The notes beneath the pieces are model-generated. The model worked only from the letters and a program-made list of their open reading frames with translations, had not been told where the DNA came from and made no database searches. 64,000 nucleotides of DNA, taken from contig NZ_BMTY01000008.1 in assembly GCF_014649915.1 (NCBI RefSeq), positions 214,375-278,374 of the forward strand, read 5' to 3'. This document shows positions 33,302 through 41,513 of the stretch, in pieces; position 1 is the stretch's first letter, and each line of letters begins with the position of its first letter. The translations under genes and the position numbers were made by a program. This stretch comes from Streptomyces toxytricini. Lineage in GTDB: Bacteria > Actinomycetota > Actinomycetes > Streptomycetales > Streptomycetaceae.

Positions 33302-34108
33302 GTGGCCGAGCAGCACACCCCGCGATCCCTGATCGTCACCTTCTACGGCGCCTACGGGCGGGCCTTCGAGGGGCCCGTGCCCGTGTCGGCGCTGGTCCGC
33401 CTGCTGGGCGCCGCGGACGTGGACGCCCCGTCGGTGCGCTCCTCGGTGTCCCGGCTCAAACGGCGCGGCTTCCTGCTGCCCGCCAGGGCCTCGGACGGCT
33501 CCGCCGGGTACGAGCTCTCCGACGATGCGCGCCGGCTCCTCGACGACGGCGACCGGCGCATCTACGGCGACCGGGCCGTCCGGGGCACCGGCGAATGGCT
33601 GGTCGCGGTGTTCTCCGTCCCGGAGCAGGAGAGGCACAAGCGGCACCTGCTGCGCTCCCGGCTGGCGCGGCTGGGCTTCGGCGCCGTGGCCCCCGGCGTG
33701 TGGATCGCGCCGGCGCACCTGTACGAGGAGACGGGGCACACCCTGGACCGGCTGCACCTGACGGCGTACGTGGAGCTGTTCCGCGGCACGCACCTGGGCT
33801 TCGCTCCGACCGCGGAGGCGGTGGCCCGCTGGTGGGACCTGACCGCGCTGGCCAAGGCGCACGAGGAGTTCCTCGACCGGCACGAGCCGGTGCTGCGCGC
33901 CCTCCAGCAGGGCGGTTCGCCGACGCCGGAGCAGGCCTACCGGGACTACCTCCGGGCCCTGGACGGCTGGCGGCGCCTGCCGTACGCGGACCCGGGGCTG
34001 CCGCGCGACCTGCTGCCGTCGGACTGGCCGGGCGACCGGGCCGCGGCCGTCTTCGCGGAGCTCCACGCCCGGCTGCGGGACACCGGCGCCCGCTTCGTCC
34101 AGCCGTAG
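33302..34108 (+). CDS. PaaX-family transcriptional regulator
   Basis: A 268-residue PaaX-like repressor. The N-terminal winged helix (about 8-75) reads SLIVTFYGAYGRAF and SVRSSVSRLKRRGFL; the PaaX central and C-terminal domains follow with GEWLVAVFSVPEQER. PaaX proteins repress aryl-CoA pathways and respond to the CoA thioester, so 2-aminobenzoyl-CoA or a similar product is a plausible signal here. It starts at GTG four bases after the ligase stop, hence cotranscribed. The dyads at 31567-31602 and 38150-38187 are its likely operators. Confidence 0.85.
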   Translation: MAEQHTPRSLIVTFYGAYGRAFEGPVPVSALVRLLGAADVDAPSVRSSVSRLKRRGFLLPARASDGSAGYELSDDARRLLDDGDRRIYGDRAVRGTGEWLVAVFSVPEQERHKRHLLRSRLARLGFGAVAPGVWIAPAHLYEETGHTLDRLHLTAYVELFRGTHLGFAPTAEAVARWWDLTALAKAHEEFLDRHEPVLRALQQGGSPTPEQAYRDYLRALDGWRRLPYADPGLPRDLLPSDWPGDRAAAVFAELHARLRDTGARFVQP

Positions 34109-34176
34109 TCCGGCGGACGGCCGGGGCGGGCGGAATTCCGGGTGCGGCGCGGTGCGGGCGGGCGCCATGATGGGCC

Positions 34177-35016
34177 ATGACCTGGACCTTCACCCATGAT
34201 CTGGCGGCCTACCGGGCCGCGGCCGGGGCGGCCGTCGCCGCCGACCCCGTCTCGAACACGCTGCTGCTGACCGTGGAGGGGGCCCTGCTGCGTCGCGGCC
34301 CGCACGCCTTCTCGGACCGGGACCCGGTGTTCGGCTGGTGGACCGGCGCGGACGGCACGGTCGCCGGCGGCCTCCTGTGCACGCCGCCGTACCCGCTGGT
34401 CCTCGGCAGGGTTCCCGGCGAGGCGGTGGCGGCGCTGGGCGAGGCGCTGCGGCGGGAGCCGCTGCTGGGCGGGGTCGGCGGGTTCAATGCCCGGCGCGCG
34501 GACGGCGAGCGGCTCGCGGAGGCGTGGGGGCGGCCGGTCGGCGAGCCGGAGGTGCTGCGGCTGTACCGGCTCGGGGAGCTCGCGGCGCCGGATCCGGCGC
34601 CCCAGGGGCGGGCCCGGGCGGCCGTGGAGGCGGACCTGCCGCTGGTGCGGGAGTGGTGCGCCTCCTTCGCGGCGGAGGTCGGCGACCCGCCGCCCGGCGA
34701 GGGCGCGGCGCGGGACCGGGTCGCCGGGGGCGGGGTGCTGCTGTGGGAGGACGCCGCGGGCCGTCCGGCGGGGCTCGCCGCGTTCAGCCCGCCCGACGGC
34801 GGGACCTCCCGGATCGGCCCGGTGTACACACCGCCCGAGCACCGCCGGCGCGGGTACGCGGCGGGTGCCACGCATGCGGCGGTGGGCGCGGCCCGGGCGG
34901 CGGGCGCCCGGGAGGTGCTGCTGTTCGCGGACACGGCGAACCCGACGAGCACGGGGGTCTACCTGCGGCTCGGCTTCGTGCCGGTGGAGGACCGGGCGGT
35001 GTTCGCACCGCGCTGA
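34177..35016 (+). CDS. GNAT-family N-acetyltransferase
   Basis: A 279-residue acetyltransferase with the GNAT fold in its C-terminal half: the acetyl-CoA-binding motif A reads VYTPPEHRRRGYAAGATHAA at about 210-229, followed by VLLFADTANPTSTGVYLRLGF. The N-terminal ~130 residues resemble a degenerate second GNAT-like half. The acceptor is unknown. It sits between halves of the aryl-CoA cluster but is separated from the regulator gene by 68 bp, so participation is uncertain. Confidence 0.82.
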   Translation: MTWTFTHDLAAYRAAAGAAVAADPVSNTLLLTVEGALLRRGPHAFSDRDPVFGWWTGADGTVAGGLLCTPPYPLVLGRVPGEAVAALGEALRREPLLGGVGGFNARRADGERLAEAWGRPVGEPEVLRLYRLGELAAPDPAPQGRARAAVEADLPLVREWCASFAAEVGDPPPGEGAARDRVAGGGVLLWEDAAGRPAGLAAFSPPDGGTSRIGPVYTPPEHRRRGYAAGATHAAVGAARAAGAREVLLFADTANPTSTGVYLRLGFVPVEDRAVFAPR

Positions 35017-35052
35017 GCGGTGCGGCCACCGCCCGCTGCCCGGCCGCTCAGC
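35012..35052. terminator. Convergent terminator hairpin
   Basis: GCTGAGCGG (35012-35020) pairs with CCGCTCAGC (35044-35052); each arm overlaps the stop region of one of the two convergent genes. Confidence 0.55.
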
Positions 35053-37306
35053 CCTTTCCGGTGGGCGGTTTGCGGCTGCCGGCCCGGTAGGGCGCCGGCC
35101 AGGGGGCGGCGGGGCCGGCGTACTCCTGGTCGGCGGCCGCGTGCAGGGTCCAGTGCGGGTCGTACAGGTGGGGTCGGCCGAGGGCGCAGAGGTCGGCGCG
35201 GCCGGCCAGGAGCAGCGAGTTGACGTCGTCCCAGGAGGAGATGGCGCCGACGGCGATGACGGGGACGCCGAGTGCGTTGCGGATCCGGTCGGCGTACGGG
35301 GTCTGGTACGAGCGCCCGAACTCGGGGGCCTCGTCGGGGACGACCTGCCCGGTGGAGACGTCGATGGCGTCGGCGCCGTGCTCTGCGAACGCGGCGGCGA
35401 TGCGGACGGCGTCCTCGGCGGTGGTGCCGCCGGGCGCCCAGTCGGTGGCGGAGAGCCGGACGGTCATGGGCCGGTCCTCGGGCCAGACGTCGCGGACGGC
35501 GTCGAAGACCTCCAGGGGGAAGCGGAGCCGGTTCTCCAGCGGGCCCCCGTAGGCGTCGTCGCGGTGGTTGGCGAGCGGCGAGAGGAACCCGGACAGCAGG
35601 TAGCCGTGCGCGCAGTGCAGTTCGAGGAGGTCGAAGCCGCAGTCGGCGGCGCGGGCGGCGGCCGCCGCGAAGTCGGCGCGGATCGCGGCGAGCTCCCGGC
35701 GGTCCAGGGCGCGGGGGACCTGTGAGACGCCGGGCCGGTAGGGCAGGGGGGAGGCGGCGGCGACGGGCCAGTTGCCCTCGGGCAGGGGGTCGTCCATGCC
35801 CTCCCACATGAGTTTGGTGGAGCCCTTGCGGCCGGAGTGGCCGAGCTGGACGCCGAGGGCGGTGCCGGGTGCGCAGGTGTGGACGAAGTCGGCGATGCGC
35901 CGCCAGGCGGCGGCCTGCGCGTCGGTGTAGAGGCCGGTGCAGCCGGGGGTGATCCGGCCCTGCGGGGAGACGCAGACCATCTCGGTCATGACGAGGCCGG
36001 CGCCGCCGAGGGCGCGGGCGCCGAGGTGGACGAGGTGGAAGTCGCCGGGGAGGCCGTCGCCGTCGGCGGCGGAGTACATGTCCATCGGGGAGACGACGAC
36101 CCGGTTGCGCAGGGTCAGCCCGCGCAGGGTGAACGGGGTGAACATGGGCGGGGTGCGGTCGTCCGGGCAGCCGAAGTCGCGTTCGACGGCGCGGGTGAAG
36201 CGCTCGTCGCGCAGCCGCAGGTTGCCGTGGGTGACGCGGCGGCTGCGGGTGAGCAGGTTGAACGCGAACTGCCGGTCGGGCTGGTCGACGTACCCGGCGA
36301 GTTCCTCGAACCAGCGCATGCTGGCGGCCGCGGCCCGCTGGGTGGAGGCGACGGCGGGCCGGCGGGCGGCCTCGTACGCGGTGAGTGCGGCGGGGACGTC
36401 CGGCTCGGCGGCGACGGCCTCGGCGAGGGCGAGCGCGTCCTCGACGGCGAGTTTGGTGCCGGAGCCGATGGAGAAGTGCGCGGTGTGGGCGGCGTCGCCG
36501 AGGAGGACGGTGTTGCCGTGGGACCAGCGCTCGTTGACGACGGTCCGGAAGCCGGTCCAGGCGGACCGGTTGCCGTGCAGCGGGCGGCCGCGCAGGGCCT
36601 CGGAGAAGACCTTGGCGCAGCGGTCGGCGGATTCGGCCTCGTCGCACAGGTCGAGGCCGGCGGCGCGCCAGACCTCCTCCCGCATCTCGACGATGACGGT
36701 GGAGGCGTCCGGCGCGTACGGGTAGGCGTGGAGCTGCATGACGCCGTGCTCGGTCTCGGCGATTTCGAAGCGGAAGGCGTCGAAGGCGAAGTCGGCGGCG
36801 AGCCAGATGTAGCGGCAGCGGCCGCTGGTCAGGGTGGGCCGGAAGTGCTCGGCGGCGGCCTGCCGAGTGGCGCTGTGGACGCCGTCGGCGGCGACGACCA
36901 GGTCGTGGGAGGCGGCGAGGGCGTCGGCGGGCGGGGCGGGGGTGCGGAAGCGGAGCGTGACGCCGAGGGCGGTGCAGCGTTCGTGCAGGACGTGCAGGAG
37001 GCGGCGCCGGCCGAGCGCGGCGAAGCCGTGGCCGCCGGAGGTGTGCATGCGGCCGCGGTGGACGATGTCGATGTCGTCCCAGCGGACGAACTCGGCGCCG
37101 AGGGCCCGGTACACCTCGGTGTCGGCGCGTTCGATGCCGCCGAGGGTCTCGTCGGAGAGGACGACACCGAAGCCGAAGGTGTCGTCGGGCGCGTTGCGCT
37201 CCCACACCTGGACCCGGTGGCCCTGCCGGGCCAGCAGGGCGGCCGCGTACAGGCCCCCCGGTCCTCCGCCGATCACTGCGACGTCGAGCGTGTTCCCGAG
37301 GGGCAC
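35048..37306 (-). CDS. Fused FAD monooxygenase/old-yellow-enzyme, 2-aminobenzoyl-CoA or salicylyl-CoA hydroxylase type
   Basis: A 752-residue two-domain flavoenzyme. Residues 1 to ~385 are a PHBH-type FAD monooxygenase (G13-x-G-x-x-G in VIGGGPGGLYAA; GDAAHTAHFS as the second flavin motif). Residues ~385-752 are an FMN old-yellow-enzyme barrel (FTPFTLRGLTLRNRVVVSP, ELHCAHGYLLSGFLSP). This fusion is known from 2-aminobenzoyl-CoA monooxygenase/reductase, which hydroxylates and reduces the ring; database names for relatives also include salicylyl-CoA 5-hydroxylase. RidA and PaaX neighbours favour the amino substrate. It starts at GTG four bases after the enoyl-CoA hydratase stop. Confidence 0.88.
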   Translation of the reverse strand: MPLGNTLDVAVIGGGPGGLYAAALLARQGHRVQVWERNAPDDTFGFGVVLSDETLGGIERADTEVYRALGAEFVRWDDIDIVHRGRMHTSGGHGFAALGRRRLLHVLHERCTALGVTLRFRTPAPPADALAASHDLVVAADGVHSATRQAAAEHFRPTLTSGRCRYIWLAADFAFDAFRFEIAETEHGVMQLHAYPYAPDASTVIVEMREEVWRAAGLDLCDEAESADRCAKVFSEALRGRPLHGNRSAWTGFRTVVNERWSHGNTVLLGDAAHTAHFSIGSGTKLAVEDALALAEAVAAEPDVPAALTAYEAARRPAVASTQRAAAASMRWFEELAGYVDQPDRQFAFNLLTRSRRVTHGNLRLRDERFTRAVERDFGCPDDRTPPMFTPFTLRGLTLRNRVVVSPMDMYSAADGDGLPGDFHLVHLGARALGGAGLVMTEMVCVSPQGRITPGCTGLYTDAQAAAWRRIADFVHTCAPGTALGVQLGHSGRKGSTKLMWEGMDDPLPEGNWPVAAASPLPYRPGVSQVPRALDRRELAAIRADFAAAAARAADCGFDLLELHCAHGYLLSGFLSPLANHRDDAYGGPLENRLRFPLEVFDAVRDVWPEDRPMTVRLSATDWAPGGTTAEDAVRIAAAFAEHGADAIDVSTGQVVPDEAPEFGRSYQTPYADRIRNALGVPVIAVGAISSWDDVNSLLLAGRADLCALGRPHLYDPHWTLHAAADQEYAGPAAPWPAPYRAGSRKPPTGKG

Positions 37307-37310
37307 GGCG

Positions 37311-38138
37311 CTACCTGCCTTCCCACTCCGGCGGCCGCTTCGCGGTGAAGGCGGCGTGGAACTCGGCGTAGTCCCGGCCGTTCATCAGCAGGGCCTGGGT
37401 GCTGGCGTCGAGTTCGACGGCCGCGGCGAGCGGCATGTCGAGCTCGGCGGTCAGCAGGGCCTTGGTCTGCGCGTACGCCAGGGCGGGCCCGGCGGCGAGG
37501 TGCGCGGCGAGCTCCGCGGCCCGTACGTCGGCCTTGCCCTCCTCGGTGAGCTCGCTGAGCAGGCCGATGCGCTCGGCCTCGGGGGCCCGTACGGGCTCGC
37601 CGAGCATGAGGAGGCGGGTGGCGTGGCCGAGGCCGACGACGCGCGGCAGCAGGTACGCGGCGCCCATGTCGCCGCCGGAGAGGCCGACGCGGGTGAAGAG
37701 GAACGCGAAACGCGCGGTGGGGTCGGCGATGCGGAAGTCCGCCGCGAGCGCGAGGACGGCGCCGGCGCCGGCGGCGACCCCGTGCACGGCGGCGATCACG
37801 GGAAAGGGGCATTCGCGGACGGCGCGCACCACCTGGCCGGTCATCCGGTTGAAGTCCAGGAGCTGCGCGGTGTCCATGGAGAGGGTGGCGCCGATGATCT
37901 CGTCGACGTCTCCGCCGGAGCAGAAGCCGCGGCCTTCGCCGCCGAGGACGAGGGCGCGCACGGACCGCTCGCGGGAGAGCTCGGCGAGCAGGTCGCGGAG
38001 GTCGGCGTACGCGCCGAAGGTGAGGGCGTTGAGCTTCTCGGGGCGGTCGAGGGTGACGGTGGCCACGCCGTCCTGCCGGGTCACCCGCAGGTGGCGCCAC
38101 TGTTCTGTTGCCTGGGTGGAACCGGTGAAGGGGCTCAC
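37311..38138 (-). CDS. Enoyl-CoA hydratase/isomerase family protein
   Basis: A 275-residue crotonase-fold enzyme. Oxyanion-hole segments are visible: GEGRGFCSGGDVDEI and HGVAAGAGAVLALAADFRI. The position corresponding to one catalytic Glu of classical hydratases reads SGGDMG, so exact chemistry (hydration, isomerisation or C-C cleavage) is open. It would act after the fused monooxygenase/reductase on the CoA-bound ring. It starts at GTG and its promoter holds the second copy of the cluster dyad. Confidence 0.85.
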   Translation of the reverse strand: MSPFTGSTQATEQWRHLRVTRQDGVATVTLDRPEKLNALTFGAYADLRDLLAELSRERSVRALVLGGEGRGFCSGGDVDEIIGATLSMDTAQLLDFNRMTGQVVRAVRECPFPVIAAVHGVAAGAGAVLALAADFRIADPTARFAFLFTRVGLSGGDMGAAYLLPRVVGLGHATRLLMLGEPVRAPEAERIGLLSELTEEGKADVRAAELAAHLAAGPALAYAQTKALLTAELDMPLAAAVELDASTQALLMNGRDYAEFHAAFTAKRPPEWEGR

Positions 38139-38149
38139 GCACCCGAAGG

Positions 38150-38187
38150 TATCACCGGATCCTGACTTCCGTCACGGAAACGCGATA
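38150..38187. promoter_or_regulatory. Dyad operator upstream of enoyl-CoA hydratase gene
   Basis: TATCA (38150-38154)-N8-TGAC-N4-GTCA-N8-CGATA (38183-38187) is a symmetric 38-bp dyad. Read on the minus strand it shares TCTATCGCGT, TGAC-N4-GTCA and GATAC with the site at 31567-31602. It begins 12 bp upstream of the GTG. Confidence 0.6.
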
Positions 38188-38241
38188 GACGGGTGAGGGG
38201 GCGCGAATCGGGATCCCCCGCCCCTCCCCCGCACCGGGCCG

Positions 38242-39258
38242 TCAGGCGGTGCCGGCGGGTGCGGCGAGCGTGGCGACGAGCACGGCCTTGATGGTGTGGA
38301 GCCGGTTCTCGGCCTCGTCGAAGACGACGGAGTGCGTGGACTCGAAGACCTCGTCCGTCACCTCCAGCGACTCGAGGCCGTGGCGGGCGTGTATCTCGCG
38401 GCCCACGGCGGTGCCGAGGTCGTGGAAGGCGGGCAGGCAGTGCAGGAACTTCACGTCCGGGTTGCCGGTGGCGCGCAGGACGTCCATGGTGACGGCGTAC
38501 GGGGCGAGGGCGGTGATCCGCTCGTCCCACACCTCCTTGGGCTCCCCCATGGACACCCACACGTCGGTGGCGACGAAGTCGGCGCGGGCGACGCCCTCGG
38601 CGACGTCCTCGGTGAGCAGGATCCTGGCCCCGCTGACGGCGGCGAGGTCGCGGGCCCTGTCGATCACGGACGCGGCCGGCCAGTAGGCCTTGGGTGCGAC
38701 GATGCGCACGTCCATGCCGAGGAGGGCGCCGGTCACGAGGTAGGAGTTGCCCATGTTGAAGCGGGCGTCGCCCAGGTAGGCGAAGGCGATCCGCTCGACG
38801 GGCAGGGCGCTGTGCTCGGTCATGGTGAGGACGTCGGCGAGCATCTGGGTGGGGTGCCAGTCGTCGGTGAGCCCGTTGTAGACGGGCACGCCGGCATGGG
38901 CGGCGAGCGCCTCGACGGCCGCCTGGCTGTCGCCGCGGTACTGGATCCCGTCGAACATCCGGCCGAGCACGCGGGCGGTGTCCTTGACGGACTCCTTGTG
39001 CCCGATCTGGGAGCTCGCCGGGTCCAGGTAGGTGGTGTTGGCCCCCTGGTCCGCGGCGGCGACCTCGAAGGCGCAGCGGGTGCGCGTCGAGGTCTTCTCG
39101 AAGACGAGGGCGATGTTGCGGCCCTTGAGGCGGGGCTGCTCGGCACCCGCCTTCTTGGCGGCCTTGAGCTCGGCGGCCAGTTCGACCAGGCCGCGGAACT
39201 CGGCGGCGGTGAAGTCGAGCTCCTTCAGGAAACTGCGGCCGGCGAGGTCGATGGCCAT
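38242..39258 (-). CDS. argF: Ornithine carbamoyltransferase
   Basis: A 338-residue OTCase joining ornithine and carbamoyl phosphate to give citrulline, or the reverse in arginine breakdown. The carbamoyl-phosphate motif STRTR (~57-61), [10 protein letters not shown] (~271-280) and ornithine-loop residues are present. The position next to arginine deiminase suggests it may be the catabolic enzyme (ArcB) rather than the biosynthetic one. GGAG precedes the ATG. An ARG-box-like palindrome overlaps its promoter. Confidence 0.92.
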   Translation of the reverse strand: MAIDLAGRSFLKELDFTAAEFRGLVELAAELKAAKKAGAEQPRLKGRNIALVFEKTSTRTRCAFEVAAADQGANTTYLDPASSQIGHKESVKDTARVLGRMFDGIQYRGDSQAAVEALAAHAGVPVYNGLTDDWHPTQMLADVLTMTEHSALPVERIAFAYLGDARFNMGNSYLVTGALLGMDVRIVAPKAYWPAASVIDRARDLAAVSGARILLTEDVAEGVARADFVATDVWVSMGEPKEVWDERITALAPYAVTMDVLRATGNPDVKFLHCLPAFHDLGTAVGREIHARHGLESLEVTDEVFESTHSVVFDEAENRLHTIKAVLVATLAAPAGTA

Positions 39259-39302
39259 GGGGGTACTCCAGGGTCGCGGGGCGGGAAGCGGGAGACCGGA
39301 AG

Positions 39303-39331
39303 TCTATACGATGCTCTGTATTGATATACAG
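39303..39331 (-). promoter_or_regulatory. OTCase promoter with ARG-box-like operator
   Basis: TGTATTGATATACA (39317-39330), extended to CTGTAT...ATACAG (39316-39331), fits the ArgR half-site pattern TGNAT-N4-ATNCA. On the minus strand TATAGA (39303-39308) is a good -10, and the palindrome covers the -35 zone 17 bp away. Transcription would start about 38 nt before the ATG. Only one box is clear. Confidence 0.6.
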
Positions 39332-39448
39332 ACCCCGGGTGCCCTGCCCACGCCTTCCGCCCGGTGCTCCCCGCCTCCTCCCGATTCATCCTGCCTCGTC
39401 AGACGCCCTGCGCCCGCCAGGCTGCGCCGCCCGGCGCCCCGCCGCCCC

Positions 39449-40675
39449 TCAGACGGCGTCGCGTTCCACCGGACAGCTCATGCAGCGCGGCCCGCCCCGG
39501 CCCCGCCCCAGCTCGCTGCCGGGGATCTCGATGACCTCGATGCCCTCCTTGCGCAGGTGCGTGTTGGTCGTCACGTTCCGCTCGTAGGCGACGACCACGC
39601 CCGGCTCCACGGCGAGGACGTTGCAGCCGTCGTCCCACTGCTCGCGCTCCGCCGAGTGCACGTCCTGCCGGGCCGTCAGCACCCGGATGGCGTCCAGGCC
39701 GAGGGCCGCCGCGATGGCCCGGTGCATGTGCTCCGGCGCGTGGTCGGTCACCTTCAGCTCGTGCGCGCCGGCGCCCGGCTCGATGGTGTACGAGCGGAGC
39801 ATGCCGAGGCCCGCGTACTGGGTGAAGGTGTCCCCGTCCACCATCGTCATCACCGTGTCCAGGTGCATGAACGCCCGCCGCTTCGGCATGTCGAGCGCCA
39901 CGATGCTGGTCGCCGAGCCGGCGGCGAACAGGCCCCGCGCGAGCATCTCCACCGCCTGCGGGGTGGTCCGCTCGCTCATCCCGATCAGGACGGCGCCGTT
40001 GCCGAGGACGAGGACGTCCCCGCCCTCGATCGTCGACGGGTAGTCGGCCTGCCCCTGCGACCAGTAGTGGAAGGCGCCCGACGCCGTGAAAAGCGGGTGG
40101 TGCCTGTAGATCGCCTCGAAGTGGACCGTCTCGCGCTGCCGGGCCGGCCAGCGCATGGCGTTGATCGAGACGCCGTCGTAGATCCAGGCGGAGGTGTCCC
40201 GGGTGAAGAGGTGGTTCGGCAGCGGCCCGAGCAGGAAGTCGTCCAGGTCCATGGCGTGGAAGCGGACCGAGACGGGCTCGGCGTACCGCTCCAGGTACTC
40301 GCGCTTGGTCATCCCGCCGACCAGCGCCTCGGCGAGGTCCGCCGCCGGCAGCCCGTCGAAGACGGCGCGGAGGTGGTCGGTGGCGAGCGGGCCGTACTCC
40401 TTCTCGTCGAACACCCGGTCCAGGACGAGGTGCCTGGCCTCCGGGATGTCCACCGCCTCCCGGAGCAGGTCGCCGAACAGGTGGACCTCCACGCCGCGGT
40501 CCCGCAGGACGTCGGCGAAGCCGTCGTGCTCCTGCCGGGCCCTGCGCACCCACAGGACGTCGTCGAAGAGGAGCGCGTCCTTGTTGCTCGGCGTGAGCCG
40601 CTTCAGTTCCAGATCGGGCCGGTGGAGGATGACGCGGCGGAGCCGTCCGGTCTCGGAGTCGACATGGAATCCCAT
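39449..40675 (-). CDS. arcA: Arginine deiminase
   Basis: A 408-residue amidinotransferase-fold enzyme converting arginine to citrulline and ammonia. Signatures include EGGDVLVLG (catalytic Asp/Glu region), FTRDTSAWI, the His-bearing HLDTVMT segment and the C-terminal nucleophile C398 in PRCMSCP. I prefer the ATG at 40675 ([14 protein letters not shown]); a GTG three codons upstream is possible and neither has a clear ribosome site. It precedes an OTCase gene by 190 bp on the same strand, giving two of the three arginine deiminase pathway enzymes; no carbamate kinase or ArcD antiporter is in view. Confidence 0.92.
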   Translation of the reverse strand: MGFHVDSETGRLRRVILHRPDLELKRLTPSNKDALLFDDVLWVRRARQEHDGFADVLRDRGVEVHLFGDLLREAVDIPEARHLVLDRVFDEKEYGPLATDHLRAVFDGLPAADLAEALVGGMTKREYLERYAEPVSVRFHAMDLDDFLLGPLPNHLFTRDTSAWIYDGVSINAMRWPARQRETVHFEAIYRHHPLFTASGAFHYWSQGQADYPSTIEGGDVLVLGNGAVLIGMSERTTPQAVEMLARGLFAAGSATSIVALDMPKRRAFMHLDTVMTMVDGDTFTQYAGLGMLRSYTIEPGAGAHELKVTDHAPEHMHRAIAAALGLDAIRVLTARQDVHSAEREQWDDGCNVLAVEPGVVVAYERNVTTNTHLRKEGIEVIEIPGSELGRGRGGPRCMSCPVERDAV

Positions 40676-40798
40676 GGCGTACACGTTCGCAGACCGGACG
40701 GCTTTTTGATGCGGCGTTGGCGCAGGAGGTCCGGCGGACGGCCGGGACCCGCCCGGGCCGGGCGCCGGAGGCCGGGCCGGGCCGGGCGCCGGGCGTTC

Positions 40799-41299
40799 TC
40801 AGCCGAGGCCGAGGAGCGCCGAGGGGGCCCCGGTCAGCTCCGGGGTGGTCAGGCCGAGCTTCGGGGTGGTCAGGTCGGGGATGCCGAAGTTGCCTCCGTC
40901 GGGCATCGTCAGCGGCGCCCCGAGGACGACGCCCGGGGTGCGGGCGACCAGGTCGGTCGCCGGGGAGGTGACCGAGCCCTCGGAGTCGGTGGCGGGGTCG
41001 CCGAGCAGGTTCGGCACCGGCGTGCTGACGAGGGTGCGGCCGAGCTCCGTGCCGACGGGCAGGGACGGCACCACCGGGGTGGGCAGCAGGTCGCCCTTGT
41101 GGTGGCGGACCTCCGGCGCGCCGACGACCGGGACCGGGACCCCTGTGCCCACGCGCGGGGTGTCCACGCCCAGCGTGGTCTTCACGGCGTCCAGGGGCAC
41201 GCTGACCGGAACCGAGTCGGCGGCGGCCGGGGCGGCGCCGCCGGCGGCCGCCATGCAGGTCATGAGCGCCGCAATGCTTCCGCGCGCGGTCATCTTCAT
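40799..41299 (-). CDS. Secreted hypothetical protein
   Basis: A 166-residue protein with a signal peptide (MKMTARGSIAALMTCMAAAG, cleavage likely after AAADS). The mature part is Pro/Val/Thr/Gly-rich with repeated VPVP/TPVV/TPEL motifs, few charged residues and no cysteine. This composition resembles small Streptomyces secreted proteins of unknown role. It is transcribed alone, upstream of the arginine deiminase gene on the same strand but 123 bp away. Confidence 0.72.
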   Translation of the reverse strand: MKMTARGSIAALMTCMAAAGGAAPAAADSVPVSVPLDAVKTTLGVDTPRVGTGVPVPVVGAPEVRHHKGDLLPTPVVPSLPVGTELGRTLVSTPVPNLLGDPATDSEGSVTSPATDLVARTPGVVLGAPLTMPDGGNFGIPDLTTPKLGLTTPELTGAPSALLGLG

Positions 41300-41461
41300 A
41301 GGTGACGTTCCGTCCTTCCTGGTTCGCGGACACTCCGCTGCCCTGGATGAACGATCCCGCCGGCGCTTTCCCCGGCGTTGACCGGGAAAGTTCCCCCATA
41401 CGACCTAATTCGGGGCCGTGCACGGGCGCCGCCTTTACGCGCCGCCCGCACACCGCCGGCG

Positions 41462-41488
41462 CGGCCGGCCCCCGGGCGGGGCCGGCCG
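41462..41488. terminator. Terminator after the RNA repair operon
   Basis: CGGCCGGCCCC (41462-41472) pairs perfectly with GGGGCCGGCCG (41478-41488) around a 5-nt loop, 26 bp past the Pnkp stop. Confidence 0.7.
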
Positions 41489-41513
41489 GGGAGCCGTCAG
41501 AGCGGGGGAGGCG

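Noticed and set aside
40745..40795. Direct repeats of GGGCCGGGCGCCGG before the arginine deiminase gene.
   Set aside because: Low-complexity GC sequence that may simply be the end of the secreted-protein transcript; no clear operator symmetry tied to a promoter.
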